A stretch of DNA of 64,000 bases, from assembly GCF_036014115.1 (NCBI RefSeq), contig NZ_CP107913.1:1364001-1428000 (forward strand), in the 5' to 3' direction. Positions within the stretch are counted from its first letter, which is position 1, and each line of letters begins with the position of its first letter. The notes beneath the pieces are model-generated. The model saw only the letters and a program-made list of their open reading frames with translations, was not told the DNA's origin and made no database searches. The position numbers were made by a program, and so were the translations under genes. This document shows, in pieces, positions 1-7,018 of this stretch. This DNA is from Streptomyces sp. NBC_00448 (GTDB taxonomy: Bacteria; Actinomycetota; Actinomycetes; Streptomycetales; Streptomycetaceae).

Positions 1-2
1 AA

Positions 3-1385
3 CGCCTCCAGCAGGAGTTGCTGCCCGGCCGGCTGCCCGACACCGTCGGCCTGCGCGCGGTCGCCCGCTACCGCACCGCCGACGGCCAGGAACTCGGCGG
101 CGACTGGTACGACACCATCGCGCTGTCGGGCGGGCGGACGCTGGCGGTGATCGGCGACGTGATGGGCCACGGCCTGGAACAGGCGATCGCGATGGGCATC
201 ATCCGGCACGCGGCGCTGACCGTCGCCGCCCTGGACATGCCGGTGGACGAGATCATGGCGCACCTCAACGACGTGGTGGTCCGGCTGGCCCCGCGCGTCG
301 ACGACCCGGTGGTGTGCGCGACCTGCCTGCTCGCGCTGTACGACCCGACCTCCGGCGCGTGCAGCATCGCCAGCGCCGGCCACGCCCCGCCGATCGCCCT
401 GGAGCCCGGCGGGACCGCGCACCGTCTGACCATCCCCAGCGGGCCGCCGCTGGGCATGGCCCAGGTGCCCGCGCAGGTCACCGAGACGGTCTTCGCCGAG
501 GGCACCGTCCTGGTGCTGTACACCGACGGGCTGCTCGGCTCGCAGGCGCCGGACGCCGGGCGGCTGACCGACGCCGTCGCCCGGTACGCCGGCACCGCGC
601 CGGTGCCGGTCGGCGGCGAGCGCGCCGAGCACTGGCTGGCCACGATGTGCGACGCGGTGGTGGCGCAGCTGCCGCCGGACCCGTGCCGCCAGGACGACGC
701 GGTGCTGCTGGCCCTGAGCACCGGCCGGGTGCCCGCGGACCGGATGGCCGCCTGGGACCTGCCGTGGGCGCCGGAGTCCGCGGGCCGGGCCCGGGACCTG
801 ACCGCCGCGGAACTGGCCGCATGGCACCTGGACGACCTCGCCGACACAGCCACCCTCATCGTCAGCGAGCTGATCGGCAACACCGTGCGGCACGCCGTCG
901 GGCTGGTCCCCGACACCGAGGAGGCGGCGGACGGCGACTCCGACGAGGACGCCGACCTGGGAGACCTCGGCGACCTCAGCGACCTCGGGCTCGACAGCGG
1001 CCTGAACCTGAAGATCGGGCTCGGCCTGGACGACGGCCCTGACGCCCAGGCCGCCGACGCCGGCTTCGTACGGCTGCGGCTGCTGCGGATCGAGCACGCG
1101 CTGATCTGCGAGGTGTACGACGGGTCGCAGGCCACGCCGCGGGTGCGGCACCCGCTGCTGGACGACGAGTTCGGCCGCGGGCTCCAGCTCGTGGCGATGA
1201 TGGCCGGGCAGTGGGGCACCCGCTACACCGAGAGCGGGAAGTGCATCTGGGCCAGCCTGGACGCCCCGTCCCCGCCGGACGACGACCCGCCGGGCGCGAC
1301 GGCCGACGCGGACGGCGGCACGGGCGCGGCGGCGGGCGCGGGGCACGCGGGGCGGCGGACCGCGGGGCAACCCGCCGCTGGCTGA
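3..1385 (+). CDS. SpoIIE-type PP2C phosphatase with HATPase domain (5' truncated)
   Basis: The reading frame is open from the window edge, so the start and any sensor domains lie upstream. The first residues (LQQELLPGRLP) are the usual entry to a SpoIIE/RsbU-type serine phosphatase. GGDWYD and GDVMGHG carry the metal-binding Asp/Gly residues, and SAGHAPP and LYTDGLLG are later phosphatase motifs. After about nt 750 comes an HATPase_c_2 (RsbW-like) domain with N-box ELIGNTVRHA. An acidic Asp/Leu/Gly insert (about nt 915-1045) interrupts the ATPase domain just after the N-box. This family typically controls anti-sigma/anti-anti-sigma switches by dephosphorylation and kinase action in the cytoplasm. 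Partners are not visible here. Confidence 0.9.
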   Translation, partial: RLQQELLPGRLPDTVGLRAVARYRTADGQELGGDWYDTIALSGGRTLAVIGDVMGHGLEQAIAMGIIRHAALTVAALDMPVDEIMAHLNDVVVRLAPRVDDPVVCATCLLALYDPTSGACSIASAGHAPPIALEPGGTAHRLTIPSGPPLGMAQVPAQVTETVFAEGTVLVLYTDGLLGSQAPDAGRLTDAVARYAGTAPVPVGGERAEHWLATMCDAVVAQLPPDPCRQDDAVLLALSTGRVPADRMAAWDLPWAPESAGRARDLTAAELAAWHLDDLADTATLIVSELIGNTVRHAVGLVPDTEEAADGDSDEDADLGDLGDLSDLGLDSGLNLKIGLGLDDGPDAQAADAGFVRLRLLRIEHALICEVYDGSQATPRVRHPLLDDEFGRGLQLVAMMAGQWGTRYTESGKCIWASLDAPSPPDDDPPGATADADGGTGAAAGAGHAGRRTAGQPAAG

Positions 1386-1421
1386 CGGGAGTTGCTCCGT
1401 TCGGCGCCTGCCGGGAAGGTG

Positions 1422-2261
1422 CTACGACGCCAGCGTGGTCATGATCGCGCGGGCCGCGGCGGCGAGCGACGCGGTGAGGCGGTCGAGGTCGGGCAGGTCG
1501 GGCGGCTCGGTGTCGGGGCCGGTGCCGTAGGCGGTGGTCGTCGACTCCAGCCGGAGCGTGATCACCGCGCCGCCGCTGAGGACTTCGAGTATGCGGGTGG
1601 GGTTGTCGAAGCTGAGGAGGTACGCCTTGTCGCCGAGGCGGGGCACGGCGCGGGTGCGGGTGGTGACCCGCAGGTTCGACGGGTCCACCGCCCGCTCCGC
1701 CTCGAACTCCGCCGCCGGGTCGGAATAGCGGTGCAGGGAGACGTCGACCTGGACGGTGTACGAGGTCTTCGTGCCCTGGGTGGGGGTGCCTTGGGCGACG
1801 AAGCCGCACTGGGCGCGGTCCAGCCGCGCGGTGTGCTCGAAGACCGCGGGCCACACCCCGCTGTCGGTCGACTCGACGGCCGTGCCGAACGCGTCGAAGG
1901 CGTAGGCCGTGCAGGGGTTCTGCGCTATCCGGTAGCCGTGCATGTCCGGTCCGCGGTGGCGCTGCGGCAGCACGCCCGCGTAGGCGAGGGCCGCACCGGC
2001 CAGCGAGGCGACGAGCACGCCGCCGAGGGCGCCCCGCAGCCACCCCGGCAGCTTTCCGAGCGGGCTGGGTCGCGGCGGCAGGCCCGCCATCACCTCGGGC
2101 CGCGGGCCCGGCAGCAGGCCCCGCCGGCCGCTCCCCTCGCCCCAACCGCCGTCACCTCGGGGGCCGTTGAGTGCGGGGCGTCCGTCGTCGGAGTGGGGCC
2201 CGTAGGCGCTGCCGCCGTCGCCTTCTTCGGCCTCCCAGGACTCCTCGGGTTCGGTGATCAT
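1422..2261 (-). CDS. Membrane-anchored protein of unknown function
   Basis: A 279-residue protein with an acidic, Gly-rich N-terminal cytoplasmic part, one hydrophobic segment (about residues 74-95, GALGGVLVASLAGAALAYAG), then an extracytoplasmic domain of about 170 residues with two cysteines (NPCTAY and RAQCGF) that may form a disulfide. The ATG at 2261 is the start used. The architecture resembles DUF3558-like actinobacterial exported proteins, but I cannot assign a family firmly. It follows the LC7 operon on the same strand after a 162-nt gap and converges with the upstream phosphatase gene. Function unknown. Confidence 0.7.
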   Translation of the reverse strand: MITEPEESWEAEEGDGGSAYGPHSDDGRPALNGPRGDGGWGEGSGRRGLLPGPRPEVMAGLPPRPSPLGKLPGWLRGALGGVLVASLAGAALAYAGVLPQRHRGPDMHGYRIAQNPCTAYAFDAFGTAVESTDSGVWPAVFEHTARLDRAQCGFVAQGTPTQGTKTSYTVQVDVSLHRYSDPAAEFEAERAVDPSNLRVTTRTRAVPRLGDKAYLLSFDNPTRILEVLSGGAVITLRLESTTTAYGTGPDTEPPDLPDLDRLTASLAAAARAIMTTLAS

Positions 2262-2423
2262 CGGATCTCCCCCACGTCAGCGTGCGAACACTGTACGGTC
2301 GGGCCGCCGAAACGTCACTGCACTTCTCCGCCGGCCCCGGGGGCGGTCCGGGGCCGAGGGAGACGGGCGGGAGCAAGCGGGGAAACCGGTGGCGGGCCCG
2401 GGAAGGCCGGGGCGGGAGGCTTG

Positions 2424-2798
2424 TCAGACCTCCAGGTCGTTCTCGATCCGCTTGAGCTGGTGCCGGGCCATCGCCAGGTTCGCCCGCTGCTTGTCCAGGG
2501 CGAGGTAGAGGAACAGCCCGCTCTTGCCGCGCCCGGTGAGCAGGCGGATCAGGTGGTACTGCGTGCCGAGGGTGATGAGGATGTCCTCGATCTCGTCCTT
2601 GAGGCCGAGCAGTTCCATGGTGCGGGCCTTGGCGCGGACCACGTCGGTGTTGCCCGCGGCGGCCACGGTGAGGTCGAGGTCCTTCCCGCCGCCGATCGTG
2701 CCCAGGGCCATGCCGCTGGTGTAGTCGACGAGGGCGACGCCGATGACGCCCTCGATCGAGGTCATCGCGTCCTTGAGGGCGGTTTCGGTGTTGGCCAT
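2424..2798 (-). CDS. Roadblock/LC7 domain protein
   Basis: A 124-residue single-domain roadblock/LC7 (MglB-like) protein. The ATG at 2798 is preceded by a strong AAGGAAG ribosome site; an in-frame upstream extension to 2903 is Arg/Pro-rich and unlikely to be translated. IGVALVDYTSGMALG is the typical N-terminal strand-turn of the fold and LFLYLALDKQRANLAMA its last strand and helix. LC7 proteins bind or regulate Ras-like GTPases; in Streptomyces conservons (CvnB) they accompany a kinase and a GTPase. This is the last gene of a four-gene run (4621 to 2424) that has three LC7 proteins but no GTPase. It is paralogous to the first gene (4211-4621), sharing the LDK..ANLA segment. Confidence 0.88.
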   Translation of the reverse strand: MANTETALKDAMTSIEGVIGVALVDYTSGMALGTIGGGKDLDLTVAAAGNTDVVRAKARTMELLGLKDEIEDILITLGTQYHLIRLLTGRGKSGLFLYLALDKQRANLAMARHQLKRIENDLEV

Positions 2799-2907
2799 GG
2801 CGTGGCTGCTTCCTTTCACGGGTGCCGGCGTGCCCGGCGGTCGGGTGGTGGTGCGGGGGGTTCTGGCGTGGGCGCTGCGCGCCCGCGGCGGACGTTCGGT
2901 CATCAGT

Positions 2908-3300
2908 TCAGGCGTCCTCCCTGTCGTCGGCGGCGCCGTCGAGCAGGTGCGCGAGGTAGGCGCTGGACCGGCGGGCCTCCATATGGAGCCGGCCCACGTT
3001 GATCCGCGGTCCGGCCAGGACGGTCAGTACGCAGGCCGGTCCCGCGGCGTACAGCGCGACATAGCCGTGCTCGCCCCGTACCAGCAGCTCGCGGAAGGAG
3101 TGGCCGCCGGCCGCGTCCGACAGCCGCAGCCCGATGCCGAATCCGGCGGAGCTGAGCGCCGCGAGTGTCTCGGCGGGCGTGTCGGGGGCCTCGTGGGCGA
3201 TCAGCAGCCCGTCCACGGTGCACGCGAGCACGCCGGTCGCATCGGGCAGCCGGGCCAGCAACCGGCCCAGCTCGTCGCGTACTTCGGCTTCGTGCGCCAT
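2908..3300 (-). CDS. Roadblock/LC7 domain protein (CvnB-like)
   Basis: A 130-residue LC7 protein; the ATG at 3300 has a GAAGGAGAC ribosome site. The sequence LGRLLARLPDATGVLACTVDGLLIAH followed by a long helix and GYVALYAAGPACVLTVLAGP fits CvnB of Streptomyces conservons better than the two flanking LC7 proteins do. It is the third gene of the operon, 47 nt after the PATAN-like gene and 109 nt before the last LC7 gene. It presumably dimerises with itself or with its LC7 neighbours in the cytoplasm; no partner GTPase is encoded in this window. Confidence 0.88.
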   Translation of the reverse strand: MAHEAEVRDELGRLLARLPDATGVLACTVDGLLIAHEAPDTPAETLAALSSAGFGIGLRLSDAAGGHSFRELLVRGEHGYVALYAAGPACVLTVLAGPRINVGRLHMEARRSSAYLAHLLDGAADDREDA

Positions 3301-3347
3301 GAGTCTCCTTCGTCCGGCCCGTTCGGCCCGCTGCCGCAGGGCGCGCC

Positions 3348-4214
3348 TCACAGGTGCTCCAAGGCGTCGCGGAGCCGGCGCAGCAGCGCCGCGTCCGCGT
3401 CGTGGGCGATGTCCCTGAACCAGGCGGGCGCGGGCACCGGTGCCCGGCCGGCGTTCGGCGGGGGCACCGCGACCCGCCCACTCGCGGCCAGGCGCCGTAC
3501 GTGCACCAGCGCGTGGAAGGCGGGCCGGCCGAGCAGGGCCGCGATCGCGGACGGGGTGCGCACCCCGTCCGCGAGGTCGAGGACGGCCCGCTCGTGGCGG
3601 GTGGCGGGCGGCAGCCGAGGGTCGTGCCGGGGCTGTACGGGTGCCGCGTCGAGCTGGGGGCACGGCCACAGCGTGTCCAGGAACCGGCGCCGCCTGCGGG
3701 ACTCCCGCTCCACCTCGCTCAGCGGCACCGGGCGCACCGGCCCGAACCAGTGCGCGGCGCCGTGCCGGAACCGGGTCGGGCCGCCGGTGGGCGCCAGCAC
3801 GAAGAAGGCGGCGTCGAAGAGCGTGCCGAGTTCGCTGATCTCCAACTCCCCCTCGGACAACCGGTGGTGGTCAAGCAGCCAGCGGGCGGTCCGGCCCTCG
3901 GCGCCGCCCTGGCGCACCGCCTCCTGCCATGCCTCGGCGGACAGCCGGCCGCCGACCGTCAGCAGCACCTCGATCCCGGGCGCGGCCGGGCTCTCGGCGT
4001 GCACCACCGCACCGTCGAGGAGGTAGAGGGTGCCGGTGTCGCGCAGCAGCGCCCCTGTCGCGCGCTGCTCGGCGAGGCGCACCAGCATCGGGGAGAGCGG
4101 TGTGGCGGGCGCGGGCGGGTCGGGGGTGGGTGCGGGCCGGTCGGGGACCGGGGCGAGGGCGGCCGGGGGCGCACCGGGTACGGCGGGGGTGTCGGGGGCG
4201 GGTGCGGCCGTCAT
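3348..4214 (-). CDS. PATAN/DUF4388-like domain protein with C-terminal winged-helix-like region
   Basis: A 288-residue protein. Its ATG at 4214 overlaps the stop of the upstream LC7 gene (ATGA), so translation is probably coupled. A Pro-rich N-terminus (about 45 residues) precedes a domain reading ATGALLRDTGTLYLLDGAVVHAES, which matches the pattern of DUF4388/PATAN domains (small hydrophobic residues around a 'G.L.l..G.i..A' core). The C-terminal third (HERAVLDLADGVRTPSAIAALL, then ALVHVRRLAASGRV) looks like a winged-helix module. Such proteins sit beside LC7/GTPase systems in bacteria, so I infer an adaptor or regulator for the LC7 proteins. DNA binding is a guess. Confidence 0.75.
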   Translation of the reverse strand: MTAAPAPDTPAVPGAPPAALAPVPDRPAPTPDPPAPATPLSPMLVRLAEQRATGALLRDTGTLYLLDGAVVHAESPAAPGIEVLLTVGGRLSAEAWQEAVRQGGAEGRTARWLLDHHRLSEGELEISELGTLFDAAFFVLAPTGGPTRFRHGAAHWFGPVRPVPLSEVERESRRRRRFLDTLWPCPQLDAAPVQPRHDPRLPPATRHERAVLDLADGVRTPSAIAALLGRPAFHALVHVRRLAASGRVAVPPPNAGRAPVPAPAWFRDIAHDADAALLRRLRDALEHL

Positions 4215-4621
4215 GCGAGCACCAGCCGCTGGGCGAGGTCGCGTATCCGGATCAGCGCGAGCGCGAGGTTGGCGTGCGACTTGTCCAGCCACAGGTGCAG
4301 GAACACCCCGCCCTCGTACGGGGCTTCGACGAAGCGCAGCAGGTGGTAGCCGGTGCGGGTGACCACCACGACGTCCTCGACCAGCGGGCCCTTCTCCCCC
4401 GCCGCGCCCGCCTCGGCGACGGCCTGCGGGCAGGCGAACACCGGGTGCTCGGCGGCGGCCCGCGCGAAGTCGGCGGTCTGCGCGGCCATCGCCTCATGGT
4501 CGCCGTCCGGCGCCTCCCCGACCTTGCCGAGCGCGAGTCCGCTGATCCACTCCACCAGCGCGGCGCCCCTCGCCCCCGGCAGCGTCATCGCCTCGAGCAG
4601 GCACTCGTCGATCCCGGACAC
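4211..4621 (-). CDS. Roadblock/LC7 domain protein, first gene of the operon
   Basis: A 136-residue LC7-like protein beginning at GTG 4621 behind a GAGGGGAG ribosome site. GARGAALVEWISGLALGKVG is the first LC7 hairpin and GVFLHLWLDKSHANLALALI the final strand and helix, closely resembling the last gene of the operon. An in-frame upstream extension to 4765 lacks a ribosome site. A 6-5-6 inverted repeat (4654-4670) lies about 35 nt upstream of the start and may be part of the control region. It is translationally coupled to the PATAN-like gene. Confidence 0.85.
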   Translation of the reverse strand: MSGIDECLLEAMTLPGARGAALVEWISGLALGKVGEAPDGDHEAMAAQTADFARAAAEHPVFACPQAVAEAGAAGEKGPLVEDVVVVTRTGYHLLRFVEAPYEGGVFLHLWLDKSHANLALALIRIRDLAQRLVLA

Positions 4622-4653
4622 ACGACTCCCCTCGGTGCAGGGTCCGTTGGGCC

Positions 4654-4670
4654 ACCGCCGACTGGGCGGT
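4654..4670. promoter_or_regulatory. Inverted repeat upstream of the LC7 operon
   Basis: ACCGCC-5 nt-GGCGGT, perfect arms, ending about 33 nt upstream of the GTG at 4621. It could be an operator or an RNA hairpin in the leader; nothing distinguishes these. Confidence 0.35.
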
Positions 4671-4784
4671 GACGAGCAAGTTACGCACCGTGCCACCCGG
4701 TTCGGGGAGTTCTGGCATTTTCCACTGGTACGTGCGGGGCGCTGTTCTAAGATGCCCCTCCGCACACCGTCGCCGGCCGCCGGT

Positions 4785-5615
4785 TCAGTCCCGTGTCGTG
4801 GCGAACTCCCAGATCACCGGCAGGAATTGCTCGGGCGTCTCCATTTGGGGCATGTGGCCGGTGCCGGGCAGCGACACGAACTGCGCGCCCGGGACGGCCT
4901 GCGCGAAGGCCCGCCCGTAGCCGGTGTCCACCACCCGGTCGCTTTCGCCCCACAGCACCACCGTCGGATGCGCGACCTTCGCCAGGCGCTCGCGCAGCGT
5001 CGGGTCCCCCATGTCCGCGCCCGCGTACGTCCGGAGCGCGGCACTGTTGCCGGCAGCGACCGCGCGCTGCTCGTCGGACAGCGCGGAGGGGTCGAAGCGG
5101 AACTTCGAGGGGTCGTGGAAGGAGAGCCGGGAGAGCTCGACGGGTGTCAGCCCGTGGGTGTCCGCGACGGGGTGGCCCGGCACGCGGATGCCGACGCCGT
5201 TGACGATGGCGACCCCGGAGACGCGGTCGCTGCCGAGCAGGGCGAGTTCGGCGGCGATCCAGCCGCCGACGGAGTTGCCGACCACGATGACGTCGTGGAC
5301 GTCGAGCGCGTCGAGCAGCGCCGCGTAGACCTCGGCGATACCCGCCGGATCGCTCAGCCAGTCGGGCCGGGCGGTGCCGCCGAAGCCGGGGTGGACGGGG
5401 GTGATCACCCGGGCCGGCCGCTCGTCGGCGAGCCGGCGGGCGAACGGCGCGACGGTCTGCGGGCCGCCACCGCCGTGCAGCATCAGGAAGGTCCGGCTCC
5501 GGTCCTGGTCCTGGTCCTGGTCCTGGTCCTGGTCCTGGTCATCGTTGGTGACGGTGAGATCGAGGGTGCCGCCGCTCACGGTGAGGGCGAGCGTGCGGGT
5601 GGTGGTGCTGGTCAT
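4785..5615 (-). CDS. Alpha/beta-fold hydrolase
   Basis: A 276-residue hydrolase starting at ATG 5615 behind GAGGAGC. MLHGGGGPQT is the oxyanion-hole loop, VVGNSVGG holds the nucleophile Ser, WGESDRVVD the acid and GTGHMPQ the catalytic His, so the triad is complete. The substrate is unknown. Near the N-terminus a hexanucleotide repeat (5501-5540) encodes a run of Asp-Gln pairs between the first two strands. It lies 124 nt downstream of the cupin gene on the same strand and is probably cotranscribed with it under the divergent TetR regulator. Confidence 0.88.
   Translation of the reverse strand: MTSTTTRTLALTVSGGTLDLTVTNDDQDQDQDQDQDQDRSRTFLMLHGGGGPQTVAPFARRLADERPARVITPVHPGFGGTARPDWLSDPAGIAEVYAALLDALDVHDVIVVGNSVGGWIAAELALLGSDRVSGVAIVNGVGIRVPGHPVADTHGLTPVELSRLSFHDPSKFRFDPSALSDEQRAVAAGNSAALRTYAGADMGDPTLRERLAKVAHPTVVLWGESDRVVDTGYGRAFAQAVPGAQFVSLPGTGHMPQMETPEQFLPVIWEFATTRD
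5501..5540. repeat. GGTCCT hexanucleotide tandem repeat inside the hydrolase gene
   Basis: Six full copies plus four bases of GGTCCT; in the coding frame this gives alternating Asp-Gln. The unit is two codons, so copy-number change would not shift the frame. Confidence 0.95.
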
Positions 5616-5739
5616 CGGGTTGCTCCTCGGGCGGATGCGGGCGGTGCGAGTCGGGGCGGGTCAGGGCCGGGTGGGACGCGGGCCGGTCGGCGGCGGGGGC
5701 CGGTCGGCGACGCGGGCCGACGGCCGGAACGGCCCGAGC

Positions 5740-6198
5740 TCAGGCGAAGTCGTCGGCCGGCACGGTGGCGTAGCGGCTCATGGTGCGGATGGTCGCCTGC
5801 CGGTTCAGCTCCTGGCCGGCGGCGATCATGTCGCGCAGGTCGCGGAAGTACCGCACGTACAGGTCGGGCGTGAAGGTGTTGAGGATGACGGCGGGTTCGT
5901 CGCCGTGGTTGGCGAAGGTGTGCGGGGCGCCGGGCGGGACCATCGCGAGCGACCCGGCCGGTGCGACGTGGACGGTGTCGCCGACGGTGAAGTGCACGGT
6001 GCCGGAGACGACGTAGAAGCCCTCGTCGTGCTCGGCGTGCCGGTGCTGCGGCGGGCCCTCGGTGTGCGGGGCGATGGTGATCTCACCGATGCCGAGCCGG
6101 TGCCCGGTGGTGGCGCCGTCCTCAAGGATGCGCATCCGGGTCCCGCCCAGCGCGATCACCTCGCCGCCGTCGGGGCCGATCACGGAGACCTCGGTCAT
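5740..6198 (-). CDS. Cupin-domain protein
   Basis: A 152-residue single-domain cupin. ATG 6198 sits about 10 nt after GAAGGAG, preferred over a GTG at 6216. The metal ligands are visible as PQHRHAEHDEGFYV (His, His, Glu) in the first cupin motif and PPGAPHTFAN in the second. Such small cupins are often dioxygenases or isomerases, but the substrate is not evident. It is the first gene of a cupin-hydrolase pair divergent from a TetR regulator, with a palindromic operator in the 136-nt gap. Confidence 0.85.
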   Translation of the reverse strand: MTEVSVIGPDGGEVIALGGTRMRILEDGATTGHRLGIGEITIAPHTEGPPQHRHAEHDEGFYVVSGTVHFTVGDTVHVAPAGSLAMVPPGAPHTFANHGDEPAVILNTFTPDLYVRYFRDLRDMIAAGQELNRQATIRTMSRYATVPADDFA

Positions 6199-6274
6199 GG
6201 CTGCCAGCTCCTTCACTCATTCGCAAGAATTCGCTCTCACAAAGGTAGGACGCTCCCTCTCATCGTGCAAGTCA

Positions 6275-6291
6275 ACTCTCATGAAGAGAGT
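6275..6291. promoter_or_regulatory. Putative TetR operator between cupin and tetR genes
   Basis: ACTCTC-ATGAA-GAGAGT is a perfect 6-5-6 dyad that extends outward with one mismatch per side to 23 bp. Two more CTCTCA half-sites occur on the cupin side (about 6234 and 6257). Its place in a divergent promoter fits binding by the adjacent TetR protein. Confidence 0.65.
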
Positions 6292-6334
6292 CGAGTGCTA
6301 CGATGAAGGCTGATCGACAGGAAGGGACGGGACG

Positions 6335-6949
6335 ATGACCGCACAGGCCGCCACCGGGCGCAGCAACCAGAAGAAGCGCACCCGCGCGGCGATCATCGCC
6401 GCCGCGCGCGACCTCGTCGGGTCCGGCCGCGAGGTGACGATGCCGGAGATCGCCCGCTCCGCGCTGGTCTCCGAGGCCACCGCCTACCGGTACTTCCCCG
6501 ACCTCGCCTCGCTGATCGGCGAGGCGCTGGCCGGCGCGTGGCCGGAGCCCGCCGACGCGCTGTCGCCGGTCGCCGGGTCGGCCGATCCGGTCGAACGCGT
6601 CGCGTTCGCCTGCGAGTTCCTGCTGCGCGGCACCCTCGCCCGCCAGGGCGCGGTACGGGCCATGATCGCGGCCACCATCACCCGCCCCGAGGCGGCGAGC
6701 GCCCGGCCGGGCATCCGGTTCGGGCTGATCGAGCACGCCCTCGAACCCGTCCGCGAGGCGTTCCTGGCGGCCGACCCCGAACGGCTCGCCCAGCTCGAAC
6801 GCGACCTCGCGGTGGCCGTCAGCGCGGAGGCGCTCTTCTGCCTCACCGACCTGTGCGGGCTCGCCCCCGACGTGGCGATCGCCAGCGCGGTGCGCACCGC
6901 GTCCACCCTGACCGCTGCCGCGCTGCGCACCCTGCCGGACCGGCCCTGA
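6335..6949 (+). CDS. TetR/AcrR family transcriptional regulator
   Basis: A 204-residue regulator starting at ATG 6335 behind GGAAGGGA. The N-terminal helix-turn-helix reads REVTMPEIARSALVSEATAYRYFPDLASLIGEAL, the classic TetR pattern ending in the conserved Tyr-Phe. The C-terminal ligand domain is all helical and has no recognisable ligand signature. It is divergent from the cupin-hydrolase pair and most likely represses both itself and that pair through the dyad at 6275-6291. Confidence 0.92.
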   Translation: MTAQAATGRSNQKKRTRAAIIAAARDLVGSGREVTMPEIARSALVSEATAYRYFPDLASLIGEALAGAWPEPADALSPVAGSADPVERVAFACEFLLRGTLARQGAVRAMIAATITRPEAASARPGIRFGLIEHALEPVREAFLAADPERLAQLERDLAVAVSAEALFCLTDLCGLAPDVAIASAVRTASTLTAAALRTLPDRP

Positions 6950-7018
6950 CGCCGGCGCGAAGACGTTCCGCCGTCCCCCGCGGCAGTACGGCCCGCACGC
7001 CGCCGCGCCCCGCTCCGT

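Noticed and set aside
5501-5540. Possible CRISPR-like repeat
   Set aside because: Direct 6-bp units without spacers; a coding microsatellite.
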